From positions 558,001 to 622,000 of the forward strand of contig JAQJVL010000328.1 of assembly GCA_035578905.1 (NCBI GenBank): a DNA stretch of 64,000 nt, given 5' to 3'. Below are positions 49,900-63,837 of the stretch, in pieces. The position numbers and the translations under genes were made by a program. The notes beneath the pieces were generated by a model. The model saw only the letters and a list, made by a program, of their open reading frames with translations. It did not search any database and had not been told where the DNA came from. The stretch comes from Stictocephala bisonia (lineage: Eukaryota; Arthropoda; Insecta; Hemiptera; Membracidae). Positions within the stretch are counted from its first letter, which is position 1. Each line of letters begins with the position of its first letter.

Positions 49900-50283
49900 T
49901 AACCACTAATGGAGCAGTGCTGTAACCCAGCTACGGAACGGAAGTGTTGTGATTGTTTCAGGCGAGATGTTCTATGATCTCGATACTACTAGAGAAGTAT
50001 GGAGTGTCCATTTTGGGTAATATAAGGGTCCGGCTGTTGTGTACTAGAGAGATATCAGGTTTGTCAGCTAACTGAAAACCATACCCATACTTCGTGGTTT
50101 CGATTCAACTTTAAGCTATAGTCCCATAGTCACACTGGCTGATAGACTATTGATAAATCGGTAATTCTAATGAACAATTGGTTTAGTTAGTAACAGTGAC
50201 TCGTTTACTACAGTTTTTTATCCATCTCATTCACCCATGTCTTGGAGATTGTTATCTAAATAAATAAGGGTAAAATAAGAACA
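49900..50283 (+). repeat. Long SINE family, copy C
   Basis: Starts near GAGCAGTGCTGTAACCCAGC (head shared with copy B) and runs through GATCTCGATACTACTAGAGA, TTTGTCAGCTAACTGAAAAC and CACCCATGTCTTGGAGA to an A-rich tail. More diverged than copies A and B. Confidence 0.78.
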
Positions 50284-50704
50284 TGAATATAGAAGGCATT
50301 TATCACAATGTTAGCTTAGAAATATTGGTTCATAGCAACGTTATCAATGATCTTTCTAGTTAATCATTCCTACGAATCGTGACAATCTAGTAGAGTAGAT
50401 ATCTAAACAAGAACGTCACAATAAACAAAAATATATTACACATAATATATATTGGAATGAAGGTTATCGATTTCACTAAACCACGTTTACCATCCTTAGA
50501 ACGGAGGGATTTACAAAGAATAAATATTTTTAATAGAAGGTTTTTGATGAGTTTACCTAAGGTTTCCGTCCATTTAATAGTGAACAAATAAAGCAATTAT
50601 AGTATATCTAATATTTTGAAAATTTGTAAGTTTTATCAATTTGTTCTAGCTTTACAATATTTTTATATCAATATGTATACATTTCTAATTTAAATTATTG
50701 GGAT

Positions 50705-51034
50705 CTTTTCTGTTCATTCACTACCACTACTTTTTCCGTTACTTCACTACCAGTATTTTTTATCACAATTACGTTTAGGTTTAGTTAGTTCACTACTAAA
50801 GTTGATCACAAACTGGTAAATGCAATGATTAACTTACCACCGAATGCGCTCTCCGTGTGTAAGTTCTTGGAAAGCGATAAGATAAGGCCAGCGATATCGG
50901 ATTCTTAGCGGATAAGGAATACCTTATTGGACGTTAAAATCATAGGAGAACAGTTTTTACAGCAATAGAATATTTGTCAAGCGGTAGTGAATTAACGAAA
51001 AAAAGAAAGTAGTGATAGCGAATTAGAGGAAAAG
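50705..51034. mobile_element. MITE family, copy 3
   Basis: Same family as 30044-30361: CTTTTCTGTTCATTCACTAC at the left, ATTAGAGGAAAAG at the right, shared core CACCGAATGCGCTCTCCGTG. The left terminal repeat is partly duplicated (CTTTTTCCGTTACTTCACTA follows). Confidence 0.83.
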
Positions 51035-54000
51035 TTCCAAGTATTGTTTTAAACAAGAAGTATAGTGTGTGCAGTTTCTTAAATAAAGTTTAGAATGTCC
51101 ATAGAATATATGCGCTCAGTTATCAATCTATTATATATTTTATTCAAAATATGATAAATTAGCTACACTGCTAAATTGACAGAAATTGAGTTTTGCGCAG
51201 TAAGAAGTTGAAGTTCTTAGTTATATTTTAATAATTAATAAATTGATAACAAAAGTGTTATATTTGTCATATTACTAATCTATAAATCCATAAAAAGCTA
51301 ATATTCGTTAGCTTCAAATATTAATACTCAAGTGGAGTATCAACAGTAAACTAAATGCAAATACTATCGTTAACTATTATCTTAATTCGCTAATTAAGTG
51401 ATAAATTCCTGATCGTATCGAAAGATTACCTGTGGCTTAAGAACTACACGAGCATGCATCTAAAACTTATATAAAAGTAACTAAATGAATGTTATCATAT
51501 AATAAATTACACTATGATAAATAGTCAAAGAGAATTGAATGTTGCATGTTAATTGTCTGCGTTAGTTGTGCAATGAACGGTGTGATAAAATCATTTACTA
51601 TCTGGGATGAATATATTACTGTTTAACTAGTTATTTAGACAATTACTAACAATTTTAATCATTGAGAATCTTAGTCAGCCAAGGAGATAACTTTGAAATA
51701 CTAAACACTCAATATGTAATGTTGTTTAAGAGTTTAGCTAAACTAAATTGTTTTGGATACTCAACTTAGTCCTGAACAAGCGACCAAGTGGTTCACTATT
51801 ACTTTTATAGTACGTAATCTCATCAAAACTAAATAAAAAGAAGAACAATAAACGATCAAATATCTTTCGAGAAGTTTCATTCTGTAATTTCAGAACCAAT
51901 AAAAGCTTCTTCAGGTTGTTTCTAGAAAATAGTTTTTTTCATCCTAAATATATATTGTGAGAACGTATTGCACTACAATAAATGAAATATAAGAATTACA
52001 ATAAATTAAAGAAACTGACGGAGTGATAAATTATATGTTGATAATATTTGTATAAAATTTTATAGTTTATGTTTAGTCGTAGATTCAATGCATGTCAGGA
52101 CTGAACGTTTTCGTTTCAATTTTAACGTATTTAAAATAATACTTTACTTACCTTAGTGCCCTGATCCCACATTAGATCTTGTCCAACATTAGATCCAGTT
52201 CCTAATTAGATCCTGTTCCAAATTAGATCTGTTCCACGGTGGATTTTTATTCATTTCAGTGTAGCTTCAGTTTCAGTAGTAATTATTTCTTAAGAAAATA
52301 ACATTTAACTCAGTCTTGAATATGTCTTTGAATAAATTTAAAGTTAAGAGTTTATCTTAAATGTCTATGTTTTGAAATGAGGATGTTATGGGCGAATAAA
52401 CTCTTTTCAGTAGATAACACAACAATTTATATACTGAGGAGTGATTACTGGGAGACCCACGGGAGCAATAGGTTCAATAAAAAAATGTAACAGGAATATG
52501 TCTCAAGCTGATTTTGTCAATTACCAGATTGTACTACCAAATTAAATAAATATATTTCTTGATTAGAAAAAAGTTAATTTCGACAGCCAACTATGAAAAT
52601 ATAAAATAAATACTTTAATCGAAGCGTTATTTTGAATACCTCTTTAGTAGTCTGATTTATAAAGCAGTTTATTAAAGCTGTTATGTACTCTTATATATCG
52701 TACTTGGCTACAAGTTTTGGTCCTGTGATGTTAATCTAGAGATCTAGGCATGTTTTCTTATAATTTATTTCTATTAAATATAGAAAATAACCAGTCTTTA
52801 GAAAGGGTTCAGATTTGATTTAAAAAATCACTTCAGTAAATAATTCGACTCACTAATTTATTTATAGTTGGCTGGTAGCTGTAATTATATACACATACAA
52901 TAAGAATTCCATCCAATGGGATCATTTGTGCCAGTAATTTGCTTATTTATTGGGGTCTGCTACTAGACCCCAATAAATAACCTGTAATTTAAATTACTAG
53001 TTAATTTAAATACTAGTGTAGTTTAAATTACAGGTAAACCTGTAAATTACTAGGCCCCAATAACTTTAAACTGAATTACACTTACATTCATGCACACTAG
53101 AACAATATAGCTCCACAATAAACCACAAAAACAGATGATAATTTTAAATAAAAAATTTAACACTGGATTGGAAACCTATGTATGTGTATAAACCCGATGC
53201 TGGTAGTAATGCCACATTCAAAATAAAAATCAATTTTATTATAAAAAAGGGGGACCCCGATCATTACACTCATAATGTCTTCCTCAACTTACATATCAAT
53301 ATAACAAGGTCTTTTGCCAAGTTTATATTGATTTTTTTTTTTTATTTTTCAAATGGTTTAACATCATAATATTGTGAAATAAGGTGAAATTAAAGAAAGT
53401 ACACAGAGAAAATCAATGGGCTTAACCAGATGAGTGCTGGTATTAGTAGAGATCCCTTTTGAAAATCTTTTTGATTTGGACTTCCATCACAAACGACTCT
53501 TTGAGCATGATTGGTTTCTACACAAAAAGGACACGGTCAGGACCTTTCACCCTTCCTATACATCAGACCTTTTGATGCATGAAGGATAACTAAATAATCA
53601 GAGCTGTCTTCAATCTCATGTAATATTTATATTCTTTGGTTTATATAAGAAAACTCTCATCCTTATAATAAACGTAAAGTACATTATATATCTTTTGAGG
53701 GAAAGTAAAAGAAAATAGTTTTCTTTTTTCAATTACATGTACATTTTGTTAATACGAGTCTTTCACACCTTTTAAAAGGATAACGTTCAATCAGTTATTG
53801 ATATGAATCTGATATCATCCTTCAAAGCAATTGTCATAACAATTATGTACTCTATCCTTGAAAAATTACCAATCAAGTAATCAACAAATAAATATAAATT
53901 TATTCATACTAACTCCAACACTATAAAATTAAATATATACAACACTTTTAAATCGATAGTTTGAATTCAATAAATTCATACTGTGCTAATTAAATTAAAT

Positions 54001-54156
54001 TTAAATACTACAAAAACATAAAGTTTTGTCACGTGTGGTAAAATTTTAAATAATGGTTAACTCTTCTAACTTAATCAAAATTGTTAAAAAAGATGGGTAT
54101 ATACTGTAAAATGTACTAAACAGTTTTTTTGTTGTTTTCTTTTCATTCCTTCATAT
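51035..54156. other. Intergenic, with a strong hairpin at 52943-53035
   Basis: No gene. 52943-52958 and 52965-52980 are perfect 16-bp complements (TTATTTATTGGGGTCT) around six bases. Right after it, ACCTGTAATTTAAA (52980) and TTTAAATTACAGGT (to 53035) form a second stem. A CCTGAAGAAGC...GAAA sequence on the minus strand near 51874-51915 may be another worn PLE end. Confidence 0.5.
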
Positions 54157-56064
54157 TATCTTAACAGACACTTTACTAACAATACTTTTGATAATATTTA
54201 TGATATAATATCTTATCAGACACTTTACTAACGGATAGATTTAATATTATTTCTGATATAATATCTTAACAGACACTTTACTAACGATACGTTTGATAAT
54301 ATTTCTGATGTGATATCTTAACAGACACTTTACTAATGATACATTTGATAGTATTTCTGATATAATATCTTACCAGAAACATTACTAACGATACTTTTGA
54401 TAATATTTCAGATATAATATCTTAACAGACACTTTACTAACGATACGTTTGATAGGCCTAATATTTCTGATACAATATATTAACAGACACCTTACTAACG
54501 ATACGTTTGATAATATTTCTGATATAATTATCTTAACAGACACTTTACTAACGATACTTTTGATAATATTTCTGATATAATATCTTAACAGACACTTTAC
54601 TAACGATACATTTGATAATATTTCTGATATAATATCTTAACAGACACTTTACTAACGATATATTTGATAACATTTCTGATATAATATCTTAACAGACACT
54701 TTACTAACAATACTTTTGATAATATTTATGATATAATATTTTAACAGACACTTTACTAACAATACTTTTGATAATACTTATGATATAATATTTTAACAGA
54801 CACTTTACTAACAATACTTTTGATAATATTTATGATATAATACTTTAACAGACACTTTACTAACAATACTTTTGATAATACTTATGATATAATATCTTAA
54901 CAGACACTTTACTAACAATACTTTTGATAATATTTATGATATAATATTTTAACAGACACTTTACTAACAATACTTTTGATAATACTTATGATATAATATT
55001 TTAACAGACACTTTACTAACAATACTTTTGATAATACTTATGATATAATATCTTAACAGACACTTTACTAACAATACTTTTGATAATATTTATGATATAA
55101 TATTTTAACAGACACTTTACTAACAATACTTTTGATAATACTTATGATATAATATTTTAACAGACACTTTACTAACAATACTTTTGATAATACTTATGAT
55201 ATAATATCTTAACAGACACTTTACTAACAATACTTTTGATAATACTTATGATATAATATTTTAACAGACACTTTACTAACAATACTTTTGATAATATTTA
55301 TGATATAATATCTTATCAGACACTTTACTAACGGATAGATTTAATATTATTTCTGATATAATATCTTAACAGAAACATTACTAACGATACGTTTGATAAT
55401 ATTTCTGATACAATATATTAACAGACACCTTACTTTGATAATATACGTTTGATAATATTTCTGATATAATATCTTAACAGACGCTTTACTAACGATACGT
55501 TTGATAATATTTATGATATAATATTTTAACAGACACTTTACTAACAATACTTTTGATAATATTTATGATATACTATCTTATCAGACACTTTACTAACGGA
55601 TAGATTTAATATTATTTCTGATATAATATCTTAACAGAAACATTACTAACGATACGTTTGATAATATTTCTGATACAATATATTAACAGACACCTTACTT
55701 TGATAATATACGTTTGATAATATTTCTGATATAATATCTTAACAGACACTTTACTAACGATAATGTTGATAATATTTCTATATTTCTGATATAATATCTT
55801 AACATACACTTTAGTAACGATACATTTGATAATATTTCTGATATACTATCTTAACATACACTTTAGTAACGATACATTTGATAATATTTCTGATATAATA
55901 TCTTAACAGACGCTTTACTAATGATACATTTGACATTATTCCTGATATAGTATCTTAACAAACACTTTACTAACGATACATTTGACATTATTTCTGATAT
56001 AGTATCTTAACAGACACTTTACTAACAATACATTTCATAATATTTGTGATATAATATCTCAACA
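54157..56064 (+). repeat. 52-bp minisatellite, about 36 copies
   Basis: Unit: AACAGACACTTTACTAACAA plus TACTTTTGATAATATTTATG plus an ATATAATATT-type end. The left part is diverged, the middle (about 54690-55310) highly uniform. Higher-order structure: a roughly 270-bp block (55310-55490) recurs at 55578-55760. Several short minus-strand frames arise from it but it is not coding in appearance. Confidence 0.95.
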
Positions 56065-56734
56065 GCAGTTATTTACTATAAATGAATACGGAAGGTTTTA
56101 GTCAATCTCTTTTAAAATAAATTGTTTTTCTATCATAGCTTTCACATAAAATATTATCAGCTGTAATGTAAGCTATACTGTAATATTCCCATAATTATTA
56201 CACCCGATTGTGAGAACCAACTTATTATTTAGTATAATTTATATAAATAGGTAGACTACGATACTACAGACATAAAAAATTACTGTCGGTTGACTGTGAA
56301 TTGCACTTTGATGTTCTTTGATTTGAATAAATAATCGGAAGCCCAATGGGTGAAAATGTAAGCCGCTCAGAGCCTGTTGGCGGCTGATAGTCCAGACAAA
56401 GGGATGGCGGGAAAAGCGAATGAACACAGACAATGCACCTTGGAAACCTCTACCAATCCAATCACTGACACCTGCCTGCGAGCTTCGGGATATGTGACGT
56501 ACCTCTTGTTGTTCTTCCCCCAACAATGTAATGTCCCTACAGACCTATTACCTTATTTGTATGTATGACAGATTTGTGTTCGATGGAAACGTGTATTAAC
56601 ATGTGTGAAACTTTGAATGGAAGTTTGTATGGACACTGGCTAAAATTTGTATTCATTAGGCATTACTAAAACGCCAATCGTAGAGATATGGCCATATATG
56701 AGGAGTGTGATGATTGTAAAGTAAGGAGTGTAGT

Positions 56735-56880
56735 ATTTGTTAAAAACTAAGAACGACTGATCTTTAGAAAGAGCCATATATTAATAGCCCAATAGTCAGG
56801 ACAACTAAGGGACCTAAACTATACGTGGAATCCTAATCACCTATTATTGGTCTAATTTTTAGCTAACTGACAATGCTAAT
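56735..56880 (-). repeat. Long SINE, interrupted copy, 3' part
   Basis: The minus strand matches copy B from GTCAGTTAGCT to the GGGCTATTAATA block (as GGATTCCACGTATAGTTTAG, TCCCTTAGTTGTCCTGACTA). The other part lies beyond the array at 57943-58075. Confidence 0.72.
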
Positions 56881-57942
56881 TTACTTACTACTGACAATAC
56901 TTACTGACTTACTAATGACAAAACTAACTGACAGTACTAACTGACTTAATACTGACAATACTTACTGACTTACTACTGACAATACTTACTGACTTACTAC
57001 CGACAATACTTACTGACTTACTGCTGACAATACTTACTGACAATACTAACTGACAATACTTACTGACTTACTACTGACGATACTTACTAACTTACTTCTG
57101 ATAATACTTACTACTGACAATACTTACTGATTTACTACTGACAATACTAATTAACTTATGCTAACAATACTTAATGACAATACTAACTGACAATATTAAC
57201 TGACTTACTACTGACAATACTTACTGACTTACTACTAACAATACTTAATGACAGTACTTACTGACTTACTACTGACAATACTTACTGACTTACTACCGAC
57301 AATACTTACTGACTTACTGCTGACAATACTTACTGACAATACTAACTGACAATACTTACTGACTTACTACTGACAATACTTACTAACTTACTTCTGATAA
57401 TACTTACTGACTTACTACTGACAATACTTACTGATTTACTACTGACAATACTAATTAACTTATGCTAACAATACTTAATGACAATACTAACTGACAATAT
57501 TAACTGACTTACTACTGACAATACTTACTGACTTACTACTAACAATACTTAATGACAGTACTTACTGACTTACTACTGACAATACTTACTGATTTACTAC
57601 TGACAATACTTACTGACTTACTACTGACTATACTTACTGATTTACTACTGACAGTACTTACTGACTTACTACTGACAATACTTACTGATTTACTACTGAC
57701 AATACTTACTGACTTACTACTGACTATACTTACTGATTTACTACTGACAGTACTTACTGACTTACTACTGACAGTACTTACTGACTTACTACTGACAGTA
57801 CTAACTGACAATATGTACTGACTTACTACTGACAATACTAACTGACAATACTTATTGACTTACATCTGACAATACTAACTGACAATACTTACTGACTTAC
57901 TTCTGACAATACTAACTTACAATACTTAGTTATCATTTTTAC
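56881..57942. repeat. ACTGACAATACTT-type minisatellite within a SINE
   Basis: Units of ACTGACAATACTTACTGACT plus TACT, with variants (ACTGACAGTACTT, ACTAACAATACTT). A block of about 300 bp (from 56960) is duplicated from about 57260. The array starts at the SINE sequence TAGCTAACTGACAA and ends at TACACAAC, both parts of the SINE. Confidence 0.92.
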
Positions 57943-58075
57943 ACAACCTACGGACCCTGCATACGACCCAAAATGGACACCCAAGACTATCTAGATGTGT
58001 CCACGTCGATGGAAACCATTGAGTGGATGCAGTGATGGTATTAAGAGTACAAGGCATAGAACATTTTTGCCTATA
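57943..58075 (-). repeat. Long SINE, interrupted copy, 5' part
   Basis: The minus strand reads TTAATACCATCACTGCATCC, ACTCAATGGTTTCCATCGAC and GTGGACACATCTAGATAGTC, matching the 5' half of copy B in order. Confidence 0.72.
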
Positions 58076-60153
58076 ATTTAGACAACATTAAAAACAGAAC
58101 CTATATCTTTATATTATTGTTGCGCCTTAGAAGAACTGATTTTTTTTTTTTTTTTTTTTTTTTTTTGCAGCTGACATAGCCGGGAAATTACACAAGTGAC
58201 AACTCAGCTACCAACATCGTCGTTCGTTTAGTATCAACCAGGGGACACGTATAGCTTAGGGATCTCTGTGGACGAGAACAACATCATCAGCAGGTGTTCC
58301 TGGATTTAGCTCTGTGGTGGGAGATCGATATTTAAACATAATACACAAGTATTTTGTACTGTAGATTTTATTTTACTATGACATTTTTTAATACACTAAA
58401 TACACTAATTTTTAATCTTATATCAGTTTTGTATGTGTCCTACGAAAGCTATATGACATATATATTCACAAAATGTTCTCTCCAAGTATGTAGGCTACAG
58501 CATGGTACCAATAATTCAAAAGTATTTCATAGGATAAAACTTGACGTTTTATTGAATAAGCATAACTTTCGTGATGTCGGATTCAAATTTATGAACTATA
58601 TATAGTAAATAGATTATTAAACATGTTTTCACACCATTCTGTTCCACTTTCATCGTTACTTTCATGCTTTGCCTACCTGAACACACCCCATTACGTTAAT
58701 TTGGATTATTTAATGTTGGCTTAAAGTGGAAATAACTAAATAAGCTAACAATAAGTTAAACAAAACATAAGACTTCTTTTAATTCTTAGATGTCATGTTT
58801 GTCTTTTTACATGTTATCTAATAAAATATTGATTAAACGTGTTAAAAATTATTAATAATATATTATTTATTCATCCACTCATCATACTGCACTCTACTTT
58901 GGGGAGACATTCTTGGTGCTTTTGTACTACTTTAACTAAAATGAAGCTCTATCAGAATAATAAGAGAATTTTCACAATTGTAGGCTGTAATCCTTGAAAC
59001 TGTGAACCTTCCTTTACCCTGACCAACGTCATTTAACTTGAGATTATGTCCAGATATTTCTTTTAAATTTGCATAGCTTGTTAAATGTAAAATATCTATA
59101 AATTTATATTTTAAAGCAGAACATATTTAAAGTATCAAATCTAAACTACTTGTGTCAATATCTTTAAAAAACTCCACTGTATATAAAATATGGCCTTCTA
59201 TATAAAATTTAAGACCTATAATAACTTATCTCCTAACAATAAATTTTATTTTTCTAAACAATATTTTCAAAATAAATCAGTCCGAATACTTTAGAAACAG
59301 CATTGGAGGGCGTCATGTAGACCAGTATTAAATAATTGGTAATTGTTGACACTTCCCTGCCTTTATATTTTAGAAACGAGTCTCTTTGTATCAAAGAGAA
59401 ATTATTTTTTCTACGATTATTTTTATTACTTTATTATTTTTCTTTACATAATTATAAATTTTGCCTCATATTTGTTGCAACAGTTAATATTATTATTGTT
59501 TTACTATTTCATCAGCAAAATTTGTTATTTTTATCGAGGAAAACTTATTCTTCCATAATTACTCACTGTTACACATTCTATTTGACAGCAAAATATACCA
59601 GTTTGCATTTAAATTTCATAAATTGTTAAACAAATCGGTTTACCCCTTGTTCTTGTTACACTTAAATTGTACTCTTTATAGTACACAAGCACTGTGCTTT
59701 GGTCTAAACTCTATCGGCAGATAAGTGAAGCATCTGATATAGATAGGTCTGTTCTGTGCTGCCTTCTATTCACCGAATCGATGGATTTTCATCGGATTAA
59801 AGTGGAAGATATACTACTGCTAGCATTAATGACACCCCATTGTTTTATTTTAATACCCATTTTTACAAACAATATATCCGATTTAAAGTATTCTTTTAAA
59901 ATATTCAATACTACGAAAAAGTTAGCTCACTACTTTGTTTCTTAAGTTTAAATTTAACAAACTAATATTAATATTAATGTAATTAATTATTTTATAAGTT
60001 TTATCTACTTTATCTGTCTAGCCTACTCGTGAGAAAAGTAATTTAAGGGGGAAAAATAAAGGTAGGGATCATTTTTCAAAGAGATCTATGTAAAATAATT
60101 TTTTTAATTTTTACTTAAAGAATGGTATAACAGTTGGATATTAAAAAAAAGTG

Positions 60154-60154
<1 letters not shown>
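58076..60154. other. No recognised gene
   Basis: AT-rich, with a T26-27 homopolymer at about 58140-58166. Short frames of up to 97 codons show no domain or splice-supported extension. Confidence 0.45.

Positions 60155-60195
<41 letters not shown>
60155..60195. repeat. (AT)n microsatellite
   Basis: About 20 uninterrupted AT dinucleotides. Confidence 0.95.
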
Positions 60196-60198
<3 letters not shown>

Positions 60199-60419
60199 GT
60201 TAATGAATAAAGTCAATTCAGTTAACTATGTGAGACACTAAACATCTGTAGGTACAGTAATAATAATAATAAGTTGTTATCAAATGAGACAATTATTTAT
60301 CGTGTCGATCCTATGATAAATGATATGGAGGTGAACTGGACAATTTAGACAAACTGAGCAACCAATAACTACCCACCGATATATATACAGTAGCACAGAT
60401 CCGCTTAGGAGATTGAACA

Positions 60420-60860
60420 GTGCTATTGCCCCTGCACCCACCAATACACGTACAGTGTTACTTACCACCCGCCCATCCACACACGTATAGTGGTATTAAC
60501 CCACTCGCCTACCCATACTACATACATACCATACCCCACCAACCTATACATGTAGGGTGGTAGTAACCCACCCACCCTTTCATACACGTACAATGACTTG
60601 CCCACTGGTAGAGTTGAGTATCTGGGTCACTTAAAACTGCACGTGTATGGGTGGGTTGAAGGCTCACTAACACTACGTGTTACTGCCACTGTAAGTGTAT
60701 GGGTCGGTGGTTGGGTCACTTACAACTAACGTGTGTGGTTGAGTTTCTGGGTCACCTAACACTGTACGTGTATGCTTAGTCAGGTGGTTTAATACCTATT
60801 TGCATATATGGGTAGGTGTAGGTTATATTACCACCATACGTTTATGCCACTACCACTACG
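60420..60860. repeat. G-rich minisatellite family, decayed, both orientations
   Basis: The first part shows the C-rich strand (CACCCACCAATACACGTACA), the second part after about 60630 the G-rich strand (CACGTGTATGGGTGGGTTGA). Units are strongly diverged and meet head to head. Confidence 0.75.
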
Positions 60861-62229
60861 TATAGGGGTAACATATTCACAGAATATTTACAAGGTGTCC
60901 TGCTTTGACCGTCACATATTTTAGATGTTTGTTTGTCAGGTCGATACAAGCACATAATGCCATATAAAATATGCCCTTTCAAGATTCGTTTTCTGTCCTC
61001 GTGTCTATATGTGTTTTTTACAAAATTTTAAATACCTCAAAAACCGTCCGATATACAATAATAAATGTTGGTGTATGAAAGTTGATCTTTTAAGACACAT
61101 TTAATATAAAAAGACTGTAGTAATAAGATTATCAGCTTCGAAATGGTGATTGTCATATGTTATAAGCCAAATATAAAAAATACATGTTTTACTCGAAGAT
61201 GTTAGGATACAGCATTTGTAAACTACATTACGCAAAATTTAAATGTATGCCAGTTTAAAAGATCGGGTGAATAATAACAGAGAAAACTTTTTTTTTTTTT
61301 TTTTTTTTTTTTGTGAATGAAAACGTTATCAACTGAGTAGTCTTTACTCAAACAACAATGTTTTCAGTCACAAAAATAAGTTTTCTCTCTTATTTAACAA
61401 CAGATCTTTCGAATTGACATACCGTTTACTTAGGTGTAATGTGGTCTATAAATATTGTAACTCAAAATTTTTTTATATATAATGTCTAATTTTATTGATA
61501 TTTGCTTGTTAAATGTTCAGACAGTCACCATTTTGAAACTAATAATTTTTAGACATACAAATGTTTTACATACAATTTCTCTTTTTTAGGTCAACTTCCT
61601 TACAAAAATGTTGTATTTAATGTCAAATAGTTTTTGAAACATCAAAATTGTTGTAAAAAACACAACAGACAGAAAACGAATCGAGAAAAGACACACAATA
61701 TATGGCATTATTTGCTTGTATTGACCTGACAAACAATCTTCTAAAATATGCAAAAGTCGAAACTGGACACCGTGTATATCCAAACTTTATTATCACTATA
61801 TTTAGATACAATGTAGTCCTAATGTAGTATCATATCTACAGCGCCAAAAGGCATTGACAAAGTATCCTCTTATGGTTTAGTTAATTATTTTCCTAAAACA
61901 TATATGTTAATTTCGATTAAAGAAGAGAATTTCCATAAGATACTGATTAAATAGAAGCTAAACTGTATGTAAGTTAGAAGTTAATAATGATATTAATAAT
62001 TTCATGGTATATTTTATTACATTGTAAATGCTAATATTAATAATGAAATTTGTTTTTATGAATATACACTAATGTTAAGTATCTAAGATGGAAATATGAC
62101 ATGAGAGTGGGTTTGTTTTTTGTAGATCAGTAGTTGGAAATGTAAGAGTGATTTGGGTATACGTTATGTAAGGGTATAACCATAATACTTTAACGCCTTC
62201 ATCAATACCGAGGCAGTTACCACTACACA
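60861..62229. other. No recognised gene
   Basis: AT-rich sequence with a T-homopolymer at about 61290-61312; nothing else identified. Confidence 0.45.
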
Positions 62230-63545
62230 AACTTGCAGTAGATTCACGTTTATTGCTACACAGACCAGTAGTAGAATCACGTTTGCTGCTACACAGACCT
62301 GTAGTAGAATCACATTTGTTACTACACAAACCTGTAGTAGAATCACGTTTGCTGCTGCACAAACCTGTAGTAGAATCACATTTGTTACTACACAAACCTG
62401 TAGTAGAATCACGTTTGCTGCTGCACAAACCTGTAGTAGAATCACATTTGTTACTACACAAACCTGTAGTAGAATCACGTTTGCTGCTGCACAAACCTGT
62501 AGTAGAATCACATTTGTTACTACACAAACCTGTAGTAGAATCACGTTTGTTGCTACAAAGACCTGTAGTAGGATCACGTTTGTTTCTAAACAAACCTGTA
62601 GTAGAATCACGTGTGTTGGTACTCATCCCTGTATTATAATCACGTTTGCTGCTACACAAACCTGTGATAAAATAACGTTTATTGCTACAAAAACCTGTAG
62701 TAGAATCATGTTGGCTGGTACATAAACCTGTAGTAGAATCACGTGTGTTGGTATACAGACCTGTATTAGAATCAAATTTGTTGCTACACAAACCTGTTGT
62801 AGAATCTAGTTTGTTGCTACACAAACCTGTAGTATAATCAAGTTTGTTGCTACATAGACCTGTGGTAGAATCACGTTGGTTGCTACACAAACCTGTAATA
62901 GAATCACGTTTGTTGCTACACAAACCTGTAGTAGAATCACGTTTGCTGCTACACAAACTTGTGATAAAATCATTTTGTTGCTACAAAAACCTGTAGTAGA
63001 ATCACGTTGGCCGCTACACAAACCTGTAGTAGAATCTCGTGTATTGGTACTCAGATCTGTATTAGAATCACGTTTGTTGCTACACAAACCTGTTGTAGAA
63101 TCAAGTTGTTGCTACACAAACCTGTAGTAGAATGACGTTTGCTGCTACACAAACCTGTAGTAGAATCACATTTGTTGCTAAACAAACCTGTAGTATTATC
63201 ACGTTTGTTGCTACATGGACCTGTGGTGGAATCACGTTGGTCGCTACACAAACCTGTAGTATAATCACGTTTACTGCTACACAAACCTGTGGTAAAATCA
63301 TGTTTGTTGCTACACAAACCTGTAGTAGAATCACATTTGCTGCTACACAAACCTGTAGTAGAATCACGTTTGTTGCTATACAAACCTGTAGTATAGTCAC
63401 GTTTGTTGCTACACAAACCTGTAGTAGAATCACGTTGGTTGCTACACAAACTTGAAGTAGAGTCACATTTGATGCTACACAAACATGTAGTAGAATCACG
63501 TTTGTTGCTACACAAACCTGTAGTAGAATCACGTTTGTTGCTAGA
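62230..63545. repeat. 33-bp minisatellite, about 39 copies
   Basis: Unit: AACCTGTAGTAGAATCACGT plus TTGCTGCTACACA. In 62290-62530 two variants alternate (TTGTTACTACAC and TTGCTGCTGCAC), a 66-bp higher-order unit. Because 33 is divisible by three and the unit lacks stops in several frames, long frames exist on both strands; the minus frame would encode repeats of CSNKRDSTTGL (293 and 154 residues). No signal peptide, domain or splice context supports translation. Confidence 0.95.
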
Positions 63546-63837
63546 CCTGTGCTAAACCTAGAAAACAGTTTGTTCGGTTATGTTATTGCATGGACAAGAT
63601 ACAAGAATAATTATTGTATCTCGAATTAATGCTATACAAATAATTTTGATATTTGGTCGACTCGTTTGCGATTCCGTAATTAAGACCGTTTCACTTAGCG
63701 CCTCACTAGCCACCAAAAATTCTCCAACGTTACCCATTTTCTTCGATCACTCTTGCCCGAATCGTAAAAGAAAATTTCATGTGTCTCATCATTTATCAAT
63801 TGCGCACTGTAGCGTTTGATATTGATATACTGTACAT

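Noticed and set aside
54157..63545. CRISPR-like arrays
   Set aside because: Repeats are directly adjacent without unique spacers, and the host is eukaryotic; these are minisatellites.
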